Source of the DNA: Magicicada septendecula
Taxonomy: Eukaryota > Arthropoda > Insecta > Hemiptera > Cicadidae
Reading direction: 5' to 3'
NCBI GenBank assembly: GCA_034769895.1
Contig: CM068373.1
Span: 202,906,134 to 202,970,133, forward strand
Length of the DNA: 64,000 nt
Below, one piece after another: positions 36,794-49,089 of this stretch. Under the pieces are notes generated by a model that saw only the letters and a list, made by a program, of their open reading frames with translations, was not told the origin of the DNA and searched no databases. Positions within the stretch are counted from its first letter, which is position 1. Every line of letters starts with the position of its first letter. The translations under genes were made by a program, and so were the position numbers.

Positions 36794-37651
36794 CAGGGGT
36801 GCCCACAGGGGGGATCATAGCACAAGTTGCGCATTGAGAATTTTTGGGGGGGGATTTTTCGGGTGTATTTTAAGGTTTTTTGAGGGGGATTTTTTCAAGA
36901 ATAACATTTTAAATCCAACATTGATGGAAATTTTACCGTGTTTGTGCACAAACATATTTTTTCTACCATAATTTAAACTACATTGTACGTAGATTTTGTG
37001 TCATTTCATTGTATTGGTTTTAATAATACAATTATTTAAAATGTATTTTTAGTTTAGCAACACATTTATTAAATACAATTTGCTAAGTACAATATTTGCT
37101 TGGTTTTTAATTACTCCAATACCCTTTGAATCTAGCCTGTTTTGTTCAAAGTAATGACATACAAAACTTCTAAACAATATTATTAGGGCTAATGATAAAA
37201 TTCTGTAAGCTTAAACTGGCCATCCACGTTCCAATATGACCAATATGTTTTAAAATGAATCTCTCAAATGTCTGCTTCTCATCCACACACACACACCAGT
37301 GTAGCGCCTTATCTTTTAAAACAATGATACAATTTAAAACAACTTAACAAGTGTAACAATTATCGTAACTGTAGTGTAGGATCTTGTTTTGTTTTTCATT
37401 ACTTTTTACCTAAAATAATTTGTATAGGCTTATTGAAAAACCCGAGATTTAGGTCTAAAATATACCTAAAACTCGAGTTTTGAAGTTTTAATTTTCAAAT
37501 TTTCCCCTTGGGGGTATTCCATACTCCCCAGACCCCCGGAACAGCTTGCACCCCCTGGGTCATTATTAGTGGGGGGCTTTTCAATTGGGGGAGTGCTGAG
37601 ACATTTGGGGGGGATTTTCGCATTGGGCCTTGGGGAGGATGGGCACCCCTG
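36794..37651. mobile_element. Non-autonomous hAT-like DNA transposon (858 bp)
   Basis: Ends in inverted repeats CAGGGGTGCCCA...TGGGCACCCCTG, the CAGGGGT-type terminus common in hAT elements. The 8-bp flanks, GCCTAGAT and ATATAGAT, agree in their last five bases, as expected of an old hAT target duplication. The subterminal parts are rich in G runs on the left and mixed G/C runs on the right. No transposase is encoded. No partner autonomous hAT is seen in the window. Confidence 0.7.
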
Positions 37652-37659
37652 ATATAGAT

Positions 37660-38284
37660 TAATTTCTCTATTAGTTAGAATACACAATTACTACTATTAT
37701 TAATTTGCCTGAGGCGGGTTCTTCACTTTACTAGCGATTTTTGTTTTCCATTATACTCTATCATTTGCTTCTCCCTTAAGTTTCCACTATTCCTTTTTCT
37801 CCTTTAAATCATCAAAAAGATGAAGTCTTCTGTTCTGAGCTCAACAGTTTAACTATAGATAAACTAATATTTTACAATAGCCTTGTGACTTCTTGTTTAT
37901 AGTTGATGACGCATAGAATGGTAGACCAATTGTGAATTGATGCACAGCCATTGATGCAAAATAGTCCAAATAATATTGGCTTTTTAATCAATGACGACCT
38001 TCTACAAAGGATATTTCAATATCTGATGATGAAGCTTATATTTTGAAACGGGCCATCAATATAAAAATGAGTCACAAGGCGAATTGAAAAATAAAAGCTG
38101 AGTTTGCCATGTCCATATCGTTACGAGTTTTCCGCAGTATAAACAAAATAATGAACACACACACACACACACACACACACTCTCACGTTTAAACAGTAGA
38201 AGCATAATAATTAAAAACAAAGTACCTTTTTAGAACTTCAATTACAGTTTAAATATGTAAGTTTAATTTTAATATTAGTCCCTT
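37660..38284. other. Intergenic, (CA)n at about 38153-38180
   Basis: AT-rich with one CA microsatellite. I see no coding or mobile-element signal. Confidence 0.5.
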
Positions 38285-38740
38285 CCAGTCGCTTTGTGGA
38301 TGTATCATTAAACACTTAAAGAAGAAAACAAGGAAAGAGACTCAGTTGAAATATTATAATGTAATAGCCATACCTCAACTACTTTATGGTGGTGAGACTT
38401 GGATTAGATAGGCCAAATTTTCTAGAATAGAAAGAGCAGAATAAGGTTCTCGAGGGCTCTAAATGGTTGTACAGGCAGAGATCTTATTAGTAATTATCAT
38501 ATTAGAATAGAGCTAGGCATAGCTGAAAGCTTAAATGAGAAAATATCCCGGTACAAAACGGAGGGCGGTTACACGCACAGAGAATGGATCCAACTAGATT
38601 TTCAAGAAAAGCCCTTGACTATCATCCAAGGCGGAAGGTAAGTGTGAGAAGACCCCGTAAACTATGGTTGAATGAATTCCATTTAGACTTAAACAGGCTA
38701 CTAGCCTAAGCCCTAAGGGATAACGATGACGACGACGATG
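38285..38740 (+). pseudogene. Decayed 3' end of a LINE (non-LTR retrotransposon) reverse transcriptase ORF
   Basis: Conceptual translation gives the characteristic C-terminal region of LINE ORF2 proteins: TQLKYYNVIAIPQLLYGGETW, then after a frameshift RALNGCTGRDLISNYHIRIELGI, then RRPRKLWL. Stops and frameshifts break it repeatedly. It is followed by a short GATGAC-type repeat (about 38720-38742), which would suit a LINE 3' tail. The palm domain with the YxDD motif is absent, as in a 5'-truncated insertion. The exact clade is not assignable from this fragment. Confidence 0.75.
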
Positions 38741-39250
38741 AGTTTTAAGCTCTTAATACAATGCCGATTTAAGAATTAGCCTCCTTCGGGAGTAAAAAAA
38801 CAGCTACAATTATTTTATTAATACATAAGTTATGCACAGATCTACATGATCAACATCGAACATACAAAAAATATGTCAGTGCGCCTGACTTTGTAGTCCG
38901 TCGTTAGAAAACGCTGCTGCAAATTTATGCGCTACCGGTATTATTTATTTGTTTTGGCGCTCCGAATGAGACCCGCATGGTCTCACAGTACTGGATACGC
39001 AGCCAACTATCATCTCTTTACCCGGTCCCACCTTTGCCCGTACTCGGGCAGATGGCGTACTTGTCTCAATCTGACTGGCGACAAGAGTACGCGCGCGGCT
39101 GTCCGCAAGTGCGCTTGTGTGTGAAGGTTTCCCACGTCAGAATTTCAGAACACGCTGCAGCAGACCTACGCCACACTGTGGCCGTGATGTCAAGTCCACG
39201 GCTATCGTAGTCGGCATTTTGTAAAGCCACATCAGCGATTCAGCATCCTA
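38741..39250. other. Intergenic before the minus-strand LTR element
   Basis: GC-richer around 38930-39230 with overlapping short ORFs in two frames (38927-39124, 38977-39210). Neither product is recognisable. The insertion target of the LTR element is at its right end. Confidence 0.4.
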
Positions 39251-39254
39251 CGGT
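39251..39254. repeat. Target-site duplication CGGT (left)
   Basis: CGGT precedes the TGTAACG terminus at 39255 and recurs at 44524-44527 directly after the other LTR's TTACA end. A 4-bp duplication is normal for Ty3/gypsy integrases. Confidence 0.75.
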
Positions 39255-40840
39255 TGTAACGTTGGGCCTACGTTGGGTTGTAACGTTGGGCCGCTATCAA
39301 AACACACACTGTAACGTTGAGGGCTACGTTACAAATCAGGGGAACCCAATATAATTGACACTCGCCAATTATACAGGCTGCCTACGTTGTAACGAACTGA
39401 AATTAAACTCAACACAAATAACAATAATATTTACGCTATTTATTAGGACACAAGGGGAAGGTATTTCACTGATTTATGCACTCACTTCAATGTGTAATAA
39501 GATGACATCTCTTTATTAACAAATTATATGAAAAGATCCCATAACATAATTATTTATACTAAAATATTCAAAAGGGTTTTTCTGTAAAACAAGGGATCAT
39601 ATTGATCATGTAATTTTACCTCGGATCCGGGTTTACTTTAAATATTGTAAAGACGTCTGAGTTATACTATGCTCATCTAGGAGCTTGCAAGATTACATTA
39701 ACCATTTGAAGAATGGTATTATTTACTAAAGGGATTATAATTAACATTTCCATATTAACGTTACAACGATGATTTTCAATACTACAGTTTACATTTCTTT
39801 AGTTTCATTTATTGCTTAAAGAAAATTATAGTCTTTGAAAAGTCTCTTTCACCTATAAAGTTATGTCTCAAATGTAATTAATTCTCGATAGCCAAGCTAT
39901 CGAGTCACCTTTAAAATAAGCTTTGCTGTCCTCGTCCTGGAGCGTGACTCTTGGGAATTCTGGTAGTCGTCGTACTCATCTGGGTCGTGTCTCTGGCGAA
40001 TACCTTACAGCTGTATCAGTGAGGAGATTGAAGTAATGCTGTTTAAAGTTGGGTTGATCCACGTCGGTCCTGGTCAGCGTCGTATGGGTTGTAGACGTCC
40101 ATATGTGCAGTTTGTGCAGGTCACATATTCACATGTAGAGTTGTACTAGAGTTTACATCTTAAGTAGAGACGTCACCTTGTTTACGTGTTGTTAGTTTTT
40201 CTTAAATTATTACATTTCTTAAACACACTTTTCTACATCTTATATATTTAAAATATACTAGCTCCCCACGTTTTGTAGTGGTAGCTAACCATTATATTTA
40301 AATTTAATTAACACATTTCTGAAGAGCTCTTGCTCGGAGGTGTGTACTGTCTGACGGTGGCACAGTAACTCTTAACTTGATACGACTGGTACATTACAAC
40401 GAAGCGGAGCGAGTACTCCGCGATAATATAGTTCCTACTTTTATTTAAATAGACATTATTATAACAAGATGAAACAAATTTTGTATACTTATTTAATTTA
40501 CAGGAATTATTTTAACTACTACTCGTGCCTTCAAATTACTAATTACTTACATTACGATTTTCAGACATTTCTAAGTTACAGACGGTTCGCTAAGCACGTT
40601 GTATCCGGAATTAAACAGGTCAACGCATGATGATTTACTAAAGGGTTAACTGTGATATTAATAGCCTTTTTTACAATACGAATTTTTATTACTTGTTTAG
40701 TTATATTTTTCCCATTTAAATCTCATACTTATTCTGAGTCAGTACAGGGGTATTAGGTTTAATTGTGCGATTTAAAAATACTTAATTGCTTTTTTAATTT
40801 TTTTTTTATTAAATATTTTATTTCCAATTAAATCGTCACA
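39255..40840 (-). repeat. 3' LTR of the minus-strand LTR element, with a terminal extension
   Basis: From 39310 to 40840 (1531 bp) it matches 42995-44523 at about 99%; I count roughly 15 differences. Unlike the other copy it carries an extra ~55 bp outward (39255-39309) that contains two more TGTAACGTTGGGCC copies of the LTR edge. The target duplication abuts this extension, so the extension was present at or made during integration. On the minus strand the LTR starts TGTGACGATTTAATTG and is preceded by a purine-rich GCGGCGGAGTA tract. Confidence 0.8.
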
Positions 40841-42994
40841 TACTCCGCCGCTTAAAATCCACATTAGGAATTTTAGTAAGAAAAATTCAAAAGTAGGGAC
40901 TTGGAGTATGCTTGGCTTTAATGTGTGGAATTTATTTTAGTACACGGTTTTTCTTTATCTCTCTTAAATTCATTTACTTCTTGTCTTGTTCTCATTCGTG
41001 AAATTCCCTTTATCTCGTTTCTTAGAACGCTAACTTATATTTTAATTCTTAGTACTAATTTCCCTACTTTTCCGTAACTCACAATATCGTGGCCCAACTG
41101 ACATCGGCTTACTCTAACTACACAAGTTAGCTTTCAGCACTCTCTAATGATTACCTTGGCACCTTTCTGCCCCCATCATTACCCTTTTCAGTCGGCGCCG
41201 TTGTGACTATGTTACGTTTCATATATAATACTTTTATATATTATAAAATTATCTCTAATATAACCTAAAGCGGATCCCATACTCCACTTTAGATTATTTC
41301 TAATCCTAATTTCTTACGCTACTGAGAGAAGCGGAATTTCACGAAGATAATTTTTTTATTCTCTCTTTAAATGATCAGCTGTAATACATAAACAAACTAT
41401 CCAGTAGGGGACAAACACTGGACGCATTGTATTTCACACGCGGGTGGTGTTCATTGTTTAGGGATGCTGCCATTTATAACAAAGGGAAGGGTGGCTGCTT
41501 ATTACATTTCTCAACACGCTTTATACTTCTCGAACAGGCCACGACCGGGTGTTTACAATATTCAACTATACTTTTATTATTATTTTCTTTTCCCTTATTT
41601 ACTGCTACACTTTACACAATTTAGTTTAAATTAAGATTTATTCAGCCTTATTATTTAAAGCAATTATTATTATTTTCCTTTTGGTCTCTTTCTAAGAAAC
41701 TTACCTTTTTTTTATTGTATTATTTACTTTGGGGGAGATTTAAGAAACTTACTTAGAATTATTTCCTATTGAATTACCATATTTATTTAGGACACTTTAT
41801 TTACTTTGTTTTCATTTTACTCAGTTTAAAAGTTTACTGTTTTGGGGCATGGGGTTTAACACTTTACCTAACAATGGGGGTTAACTAAGTCATTTATTTA
41901 TTTGAAATTTTAGTCACTATAAATACTTGCTCTACTATACTATACACTTATTACATTGACAATTTATTTCTTGGGTAAATCATTTGCATTGTTCACAAGA
42001 GAATAATTTCTCTTCTAAGAGAGAGACAAAATTCCACACACATACTTCAATGTAAAATCAACGATCAGCTGTTTGCTGGAATGTAGGTCACCCTCGTTTA
42101 TTTAGTAAACAATGACAAGGTAGTTGTATGCGTGGGAACGCGAGGATTACGCACACGTATTGTTCTCTACAACAATAGCTAAGCCTATCATTCTCGACCG
42201 GTTTCAACTGGAGAGGCCAGTCGGACTAAGGGGTGAATCTAATTCAACGAAACACGCTTTACAAGTTACAGGTGTATTACGGTTATAACAGTCTGAGTTC
42301 AGTAATTAATTGTCTTACTTTCCACCATTAATTTTTGAAATTATTTTTAATTTTTGGTAACAAAATTAAGTTACGAATTTCTGTACACGTAATTAACCGG
42401 GTCTACTTTACACAGGAGTTTATATTTTTTTTGGTTTTTACTGTGACGACAGACATACACTTACTTTCTATGCAGGCATATTCAGGAAACTACAGGTCTT
42501 GAATTGTCACAATATAAACCTGTTAAAGACTGAACAGTTTGACAAGCACTAAAGTTCATGTACGTACTTGCACTGGCGTCATACAATGATAGTCTGTATT
42601 ATTTTGCGTATCTTAAACAAATTACATCATACACAAGATAGTGGTTAATCCTGTACAAAATAAATTCACAAGGTGAATTTATTTATGAAATTAATTTTAT
42701 GAAAATAAATTAATATTACATGGAATACAGTAACTGAGTGCATAGATCAGATAACGAGTGCAGAAAGTTATCTATTTTACTACGTAACAATTATTTTTAA
42801 TTATCAGAGTGACGTATCTTTGTTAGCGTCACGATGCTTACAACCTTTTATATAAAACAACAGCACATTCCTGTGACACTGTACACAATTACTTTTACAA
42901 GACAGCAACAACACAATACACAATTAATTATTATTTACACTAAAGCAAAGCAAATGAAGCAAAGCAAAGCAAGTGAAGCAGAGTGGCGCATTTT
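40841..42994 (-). mobile_element. Internal region of the minus-strand LTR element, non-coding
   Basis: 2154 bp with no minus-strand ORF of useful size, so this element is also non-autonomous. Read on the minus strand, four bases after the 5' LTR end comes TGCGCCACTCTGCTTC, which looks like a TGGCGCC-type primer-binding site lacking one G. The opposite end, next to the 3' LTR, is a polypurine-type tract. These two signals fix the orientation. Confidence 0.65.
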
Positions 42995-44523
42995 TGTAAC
43001 ATTGGGGCTACGTTACAAATTCAGGGAACCCATCATAATTGACACTCGCCAATTATACAGGCTGCCTACGTTGTAACGAACTGAAATTAAACTCAACACA
43101 AATAACAATAATATTTACGCTATTTATTAGGACACAAGGGGAAGGTATTTCACTGATTTATGCACTCACTTCAATGTGTAATAAGATGACATCTCTTTAT
43201 TAACAAATTATATGAAAAGATCCCATAACATAATTATTTATACTAAAATATTCAAAAGGGTTTTTCTGTAAAACAAGGGATCATATTGATCATGTAATTT
43301 TACCTCGGATCCGGGTTTACTTTAAATATTGTAAAGACGTCTGAGTTATACTATGCTCATCTAGGAGCTTGCAAGATTACATTAACCATTTGAAGAATGG
43401 TATTATTTACTAAAGGGATTATAATTAACATTTCCATATTAACGTTACAACGATGATTTTCAATACTACAGTTTACATTTCTTTAGTTTCATTTATTGCT
43501 TAAAGAAAATTATAGTCTTTGAAAAGTCTCTTTCACCTATAAAGTTATGTCTCAAATGTAATTAATTCTCGATAGCCAAGCTATCGAGTCACCTTTAAAA
43601 TAAGCTTTGCTGTCCTCGTCCTGAAGCGTGACTCTTGGGAATTCTGGTAGTCGTCGTACTCATCTGGGTCGTGTCTCTGGCGAATACCTTACAGCTGTAT
43701 CAGTGAGGAGATTGAAGTAATGCTGTTTAAAGTTGGGTTGATCCACGTCGGTCCTGGTCAGCGTCGTATGGGTTGTAGACGTCCATATGTGCAGTTTGTG
43801 CAGGTCACATATTCACATGTAGAGTTGTACTAGAGTTTACATCTTAAGTAGAGACGTCACCTTGTTTACGTGTTGTTAGTTTTTCTTAAATTATTACATT
43901 TCTTAAACACACTTTTCTACATCTTATATATTTAAAATATACTAGCTCCCCACGTTTTGTAGTGGTAGCTAACCGTTATATTTAAATTTAATTAACATAT
44001 TTCTGAAGAGCTCTCGCTTGGAGGTGTGTACTGTCTGACGGCGGCACAGTAACTCTTAACTTGATACGACTGGTACATTACAATGAAGCGGAGCGAGTAC
44101 TCTGCGATAATATAGTTCCTACTTTTATTTAAATAGACATTATTATAACAAGATGAAACAAATTTTGTATACTTATTTAATTTACAGGAATTATTTTAAC
44201 TACTACTCGTGCCTTCAAATTACTAATTACTTACATTACGATTTTCAGACATTTCTAAGTTACAGACGGTTCGCTAAGCACGTTGTATCCGGAATTAAAC
44301 AGGTCAACGCATGATGATTTACTAAAGGGTTAACTGTGATATTAATAGCCTTTTTTACAATACGAATTTTTATTACTTGTTTAGTTATATTTTTCCCATT
44401 TAAATCTCATACTTATTCTGAGTCAGTACAGGGGTATTAGGTTTAATTGTGCGATTTAAAAATACTTAATTGCTTTTTTAATTTTTTTTTATTAAATATT
44501 TTATTCTCAATTAAATCGTTACA
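42995..44523 (-). repeat. 5' LTR of the minus-strand LTR element
   Basis: 1529 bp, termini TGTAAC/TTACA on the + strand. It lacks the extra terminal repeats of its partner. A perfect 6-bp inverted repeat GCGGAG...CTCCGC in the partner LTR (40404-40421) is disrupted here by one C-to-T change. The high identity of the pair means a young insertion. Confidence 0.85.
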
Positions 44524-44527
44524 CGGT

Positions 44528-45868
44528 GATTGGGCGAGACAACAGCCCCCACAAACCGTGCCACACGACGCAGCACAGTCCAGGTAGTGCCGTACGGTTT
44601 TGCTCTCCACTTTCCAATTGTTCACAGCCCCTTAATCCGACAGCGTTTCAAAAGATGGGGATGCATTCCCTAATGTACCCATTAAGGGGTGGGACGGTCT
44701 AACTTCACCGAGCGCCTTGTAGCTAGAGCGAGAAGCAGGCGCCGCTTCTATATTTTGGCGGTCACTACTCGAACAGAAATAAACAAATGGCTAGGGACCT
44801 GAGTGTAATAATTTAAAAGAATGCTTGCTGCCGTTGTAGATTTGCATCTTTGCTTTGGCAACCAGTGTGTATATACTGTAATAAGCCGATTATTACTGTT
44901 TTAAAATACTTACGAATGTCGAATGTCTACTTACCCGTTCGGTCGTTCAAATTCGAATTTACTGCCTTCTACATCTGGTTGGCCAACTCTCCGTAGTAAA
45001 TAGAAATCATAAAATTTATTATTCTATATTTCCTTGGTCAAAATTTTATATTTTGTTGAATAAAATCAAACATACAGTTTAACGTTTGTACTGAGTTTTA
45101 TTAACAATTATTAATATGGTCCAATTTCTACAAAATCCTTCAAAATATAATTCTTATTTTTGCACCGGCATGTTTAACTATTTGCGGTTGGCTATTCTGT
45201 CCACTCGTGTTTATGTAGACTCACTGCTATGGCGTTTAGTTTTCTTCGTTTATTTACTTCTCAGGTTGAGGTACTTGTGACTACAGAAAATGTTATACAG
45301 ACTAATAAAAGTACAAAATCTTACAATATAGGTACCTTATAAATATTATAGAACAGGTGATATACTTAAATTATAGTGGTAAATTACCGATATGGGAACT
45401 AGTGTTTATAGGTTATTTACGGTTATCAAACTTTCCGTTTTTAAAACATATTTCTTAAAAAATTAAATTTGGATTGATATTGTTATTCAAATTGAGGTGT
45501 TGGTTAACTAAAATCAAGTTCAAGTGTTTTTATTAAAAGTGATAAGTGATGTGAAAAGTTTAGTTCACTTATGGTTGATTGTCTTGTGTTTTTCAGTGAA
45601 GTCGTATTTAAAAGATACTTAACACTTCGTCGTCTCTGCTATCCTGGGTAATACTTCTCTCGAATACTGCTGCTTGTCCTTTCTTGGGTAGTTCGGTGAA
45701 TTCCAAGTTCAATTTTCGTTAATGACCTGGTTACGATGTTTAAATTCCCTCAGTCCTATTGGTTAAGGTTGGTTGCAGGGTTCATTTACGTTTTCAGCTA
45801 TTTTCTTCCTTCAGTGGGTTGTTATTCCTTCACTTGGGCTTCTTCGGCAATTTCTCCTGGTTCATTTT
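44528..45868. other. Unclassified DNA between two elements
   Basis: The first 250 bases are GC-richer and include a short minus-strand ORF (44443-44625, partly in the LTR) with several cysteines that I do not recognise; it is cut by the LTR insertion. The rest is AT-rich without gene signals. Confidence 0.35.
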
Positions 45869-46901
45869 GGTAATTCTGAACTTTGTTAGCCAATGCTGAT
45901 ATTGCTGTGAAATATTTTTTGTTCTATTCTTCTATGTTATATAAACACGAGAAAAATAATTTTCAACGGCGGTCGAACCTATTTACGGAGAAAAAAAATA
46001 AAATAAATACTCCCATAAGAACGCATGCAATTGAGAATTAGCGCCATATTGACTGAGAAATGACAGGTCCAGCTATTGTAGACGCGTGACGTCACCGTGT
46101 GTACATCACACAACACAAAAGCGGTTTAAAGCTTTGCGTTGAGCCCACCGCGAGTTTATTATTAGTAACCTCACCCACGAGTCCTGGTCACCCACGTCCA
46201 CAAAAAATATTGCGATTATGGCTTCACTGTATATTATACCACCTATTTTTCGAATTGTTTCACTATAGTTTTGGATCACGAACATCACAATTCACAATAC
46301 CACCACTAACCTTTTACTTTTGAACATATTCACGCAGAGGAAGCACATCTGTTATGACGCGATGTAAAACTATCGATGTTTATCATCGTGAAGAGTACAT
46401 CAATGTTAAAAAAAATATCGGTATTAAAACATCGATGCTTTTTACATGTTTGTAATATTACAAATAATTGGGGATGAATAATAAATAAAAATAATTGGTA
46501 AATAAGTAAAAATAATTAAAGAGAAGAATAATATACCCCTATATTTTATTCACTTACCTTATCAGAAGATTCTGAAAGTGAAAACCTCAACACTTAGGTA
46601 AAGGCGAGGTGACGTTAAAATAATTTAACTCATATTCATATTATTATTTATTATTATAATGATTATAAAGTGTTTGATTATATAGTGAACAAACATACAT
46701 AAAACCACCTACTTTAACAAAAACAGAAAACTCTTTAAATCAATGTCAGGTTTGTTTACTCCTAGTGAAAGTTTAAGTTAGTTTGGTAAATTCTCAACAA
46801 AAAAAAATGGTATACCAAAAAAATTTTACCATCTCCACTCTGTCCTAAGGTAGTGGTCGGCAGTGAAAACTGCTATCACAACTTCCTTAGCTGAAGAGGC
46901 G

Positions 46902-47638
46902 AACTGAAGCCGAAACAGAGACAATCAAAAATAACCAGAGCGTAATGCTCAAAGTACAAGTTTGTGTTTGTCAAGCAATCTTTGTCAAACGGTAGTCCTT
47001 CAAAGCATTTAGTGAGAATTATTACCAAATTGTAATTTTGATACAAAACTCCTCAGTGCCAAACTTCGCTTGTACTTTGTCTTTCGACTTTGACTCGCGT
47101 ACTTTGTTCAACTTTTTTAAACTAGTATTCCCAAAGAGAGATAGACCTATAAATTCTCTTACTTTCTTTTAAACAGTAAAAGCTGAAAATCACTGTAAAG
47201 TAACATTGTTAATACTTTTCTAAAACTAATTATCTAAAACTTTGTGGTAGTTATCGATAGTATGAAAATCGCAACTGAGCCGAAACAGAGACAAGCAAAA
47301 ATAACCAGAGCGTAATGCTCAAAGTACAAGTTTGTGTTTGTCAAGCAATCTTTGTCAAACGATAGTCCTTCAAAGCATTTAGTGAGAATTACCAAATTGT
47401 AATTTTGATACAAAACTCCTCAGTGCCAAACCTCGCTTGTACTTTGTCTTTCGACTTTGACTCGCGTACTTTGTTCAACATTAAATTAGTATTCCCAAAG
47501 AGAGATAGACCTATAAACTCTCTTATTTTCTTTTAAACAGTAAAAGCTGAAAATCACAGTGTAAAGAAACATTGTTAATACTTTTCTAAAACTAATTATC
47601 TAAAACTTTGTGGTAGTTATCGATAGTATGAAAATCGC
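46902..47638. repeat. Two tandem copies of a ~369-bp repeat
   Basis: Copy 1 is 46902-47270, copy 2 is 47271-47638, with few differences. Each starts AACTGA(A)GCCGAAACAGAGA and ends with TATCGATAGTATGAAAATCGC. Each contains the inverted pair CAAAGTACAAG ... CTTGTACTTTG about 110 bases apart (46950-46960 and 47069-47079 in copy 1). A partial third start follows at 47639. Confidence 0.85.
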
Positions 47639-47646
47639 AACTGAAC

Positions 47647-47790
47647 TATCGATAGTAAACATTTTGAAAACCCCCGCGGCGACGTCACAACGGTTAACCA
47701 ATGGCATAGGTCTGATGCAAAAAACCCGGGAAGTTAATTAAAACCGCTTTACAAAGCTGATGTTGATTGGTAGATATAAAAAAAAGCGCG
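47647..47790 (+). promoter_or_regulatory. Promoter-like region upstream of the Merlin-like exon
   Basis: Contains TATCGATA at 47647-47654 (the DRE motif bound by DREF in insects; two more copies at 47252-47259 and 47618-47625), GACGTCAC (CRE-like) at 47680-47687, a CCAAT box near 47700, and TATATAAAA-type sequence near 47774. The ATG of the exon is about 300 bases on. Motif matches are direct; promoter function is inferred. Confidence 0.4.
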
Positions 47791-48079
47791 TTTATACACC
47801 GTTAATTTTAAAATTTTGCATATTCTCAATTCTCATTGGTTGGTAATGTGTGTGGGTGTCAAGAATCGGCGGCAAAAACAGTACTGTCTTCTCAGTTCCG
47901 TGTTGTAATGCATCTCGTAAGCCGCTACGGTAATCGTGTATTTAATTATTTTGTGAATTCAGTGTTTTCGTTTGTGTTATTGTGTTGTGTTATTGTGTGG
48001 TGTTATTATTAATTATTATTTCTGTTATTTAGGGTTATTATTATAATATACCATATATTATTTAACATTTTACACTGAA

Positions 48080-48481
48080 ATGTACCTTGAAATGGCCTGC
48101 CATGATATTCAGTGCGGTGGGACGTCAGACGAATGGATTCGAATGACTGAGTCTGAGATTATTGACTTTTTAATTTCCCACGAGGTTATTAAAGGGTCAA
48201 TAAATTGTCCTTCGTGTGGGTCCTCGTCGTCGACCTACAGTTTTTGTCGAGAAGTTTTTATTTTCGACGCCCAGCGCACTTCAGCTAAGCTGGGGGGCCC
48301 TGGAAAGACTGTAGAAGTCGACGAAGCCAAATTTTGCCGTCGGAAATATAATCGTGGCAGGTTCATTGAAGGACAGTGGGTGTTCGGGGGAGTGGAACGC
48401 GGTTCTGGCAAGTGTTTTTTGATACCGGTTGAGCGCCGGGATTCCGCTACTCTCCTCAAAATAATTGAGGAGTGGATTAAG
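48080..48481 (+). pseudogene. Merlin / ISXO2-like (IS1595 family) transposase, 5' exon, partial
   Basis: 134 codons from ATG 48080 to a splice donor AAG|GTAAGA at 48481/48482. Residues 43-46 are CPSC, half of the N-terminal zinc ribbon. Residues 55-134 (SFCREV, KLGGPGKTVEVDEAKF, GQWVFGGVERGSGKCF, EEWIK) match the start of the DDE_Tnp_IS1595 domain, with D81 as the first catalytic acid. Compared with the family, the second half of the zinc ribbon and the linker are missing between the CPSC and FCREV. The exon carrying the second acid (the SDCW.AY region) and the final Glu was not found downstream in the window. GC content is clearly higher than in the surroundings. It is likely a non-functional remnant or a spliced domesticated gene. 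Confidence 0.75.
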
Positions 48482-48557
48482 GTAAGAGTTTCATCTTTTC
48501 ATAATTATGGTGGTAAATGCATGCATTTCATGTGAGCGCGCGCGTGTGTGTGTGTGC

Positions 48558-48722
48558 ATATTTGTAGTCAATGCTGATATTGCGGTGAAATATTTTTTGT
48601 TCTATTCTTCTATGTTATATAAACACGGGAAAAATAATTTTAAACGGTGGTCGAACCTATTTACGAAAAAATAAATAAATTAATTACTCCCATAAGACGC
48701 CAAAGAACGCCATATTAACTGT
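48558..48722 (+). repeat. Internal divergent copy of the transposon terminus
   Basis: Matches 45885-46050 and, inverted, 48902-49075, but with more differences from both than they have from each other. It abuts a (TG)n run at its left. With the right terminus it forms a ~530-bp foldback. Confidence 0.75.
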
Positions 48723-49089
48723 GACAAATTACATTAAGAGATTTTTTAACTTTTAATTTTATTTAGTAGTAGAAAAACACGTGTTATTTGGCGCGTAAAC
48801 TTATGAATTGCAGCGATTGGTAATCCACATAATGACGTCATAATTCGTCATTCGCTGTGCATTAGTGAGCCGTCGCTCCACTGCGGTGATCCCACTAACT
48901 ACTCAGTTAATATGGCGCTCATTCGCTTTACATGGGCGCTTATGGGAGTATTTATTTTATTTTTTTTCTTCGTAAATAGATTCGACCGCCGTTTAAAATT
49001 ATTTTTCTCGTGTTTATATAACATAGAAGAATAGAACAAAAAATATTTCACAGCAATATCAGCATTGGCTAAGAAATATCAGAATTACC

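Larger units (their letters stand above)
45869..49089 (+). mobile_element. Long-TIR DNA transposon carrying a Merlin/ISXO2-like transposase exon
   Basis: The ends are inverted copies of about 189 bp: 45869-46057 and 48901-49089. Both begin GGTAATTCTGA, followed after a few mismatches by TTAGCCAATGCTGATATTGC. A GG start suits Merlin-superfamily termini. An 8-9 bp target duplication is not evident. A third, more divergent copy of the terminus lies inside at 48558-48722 in the left orientation, so the right 530 bp could be a nested foldback MITE. Between the ends lie a tandem repeat pair, promoter-like motifs and one transposase exon. Whether this is one element or two nested ones needs comparison with other genomic copies. 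Confidence 0.6.

Noticed and set aside
38927..39210. Overlapping ORFs in a GC-richer patch
   Set aside because: Two frames are open over the same bases, neither with recognisable features; likely GC-composition effect.
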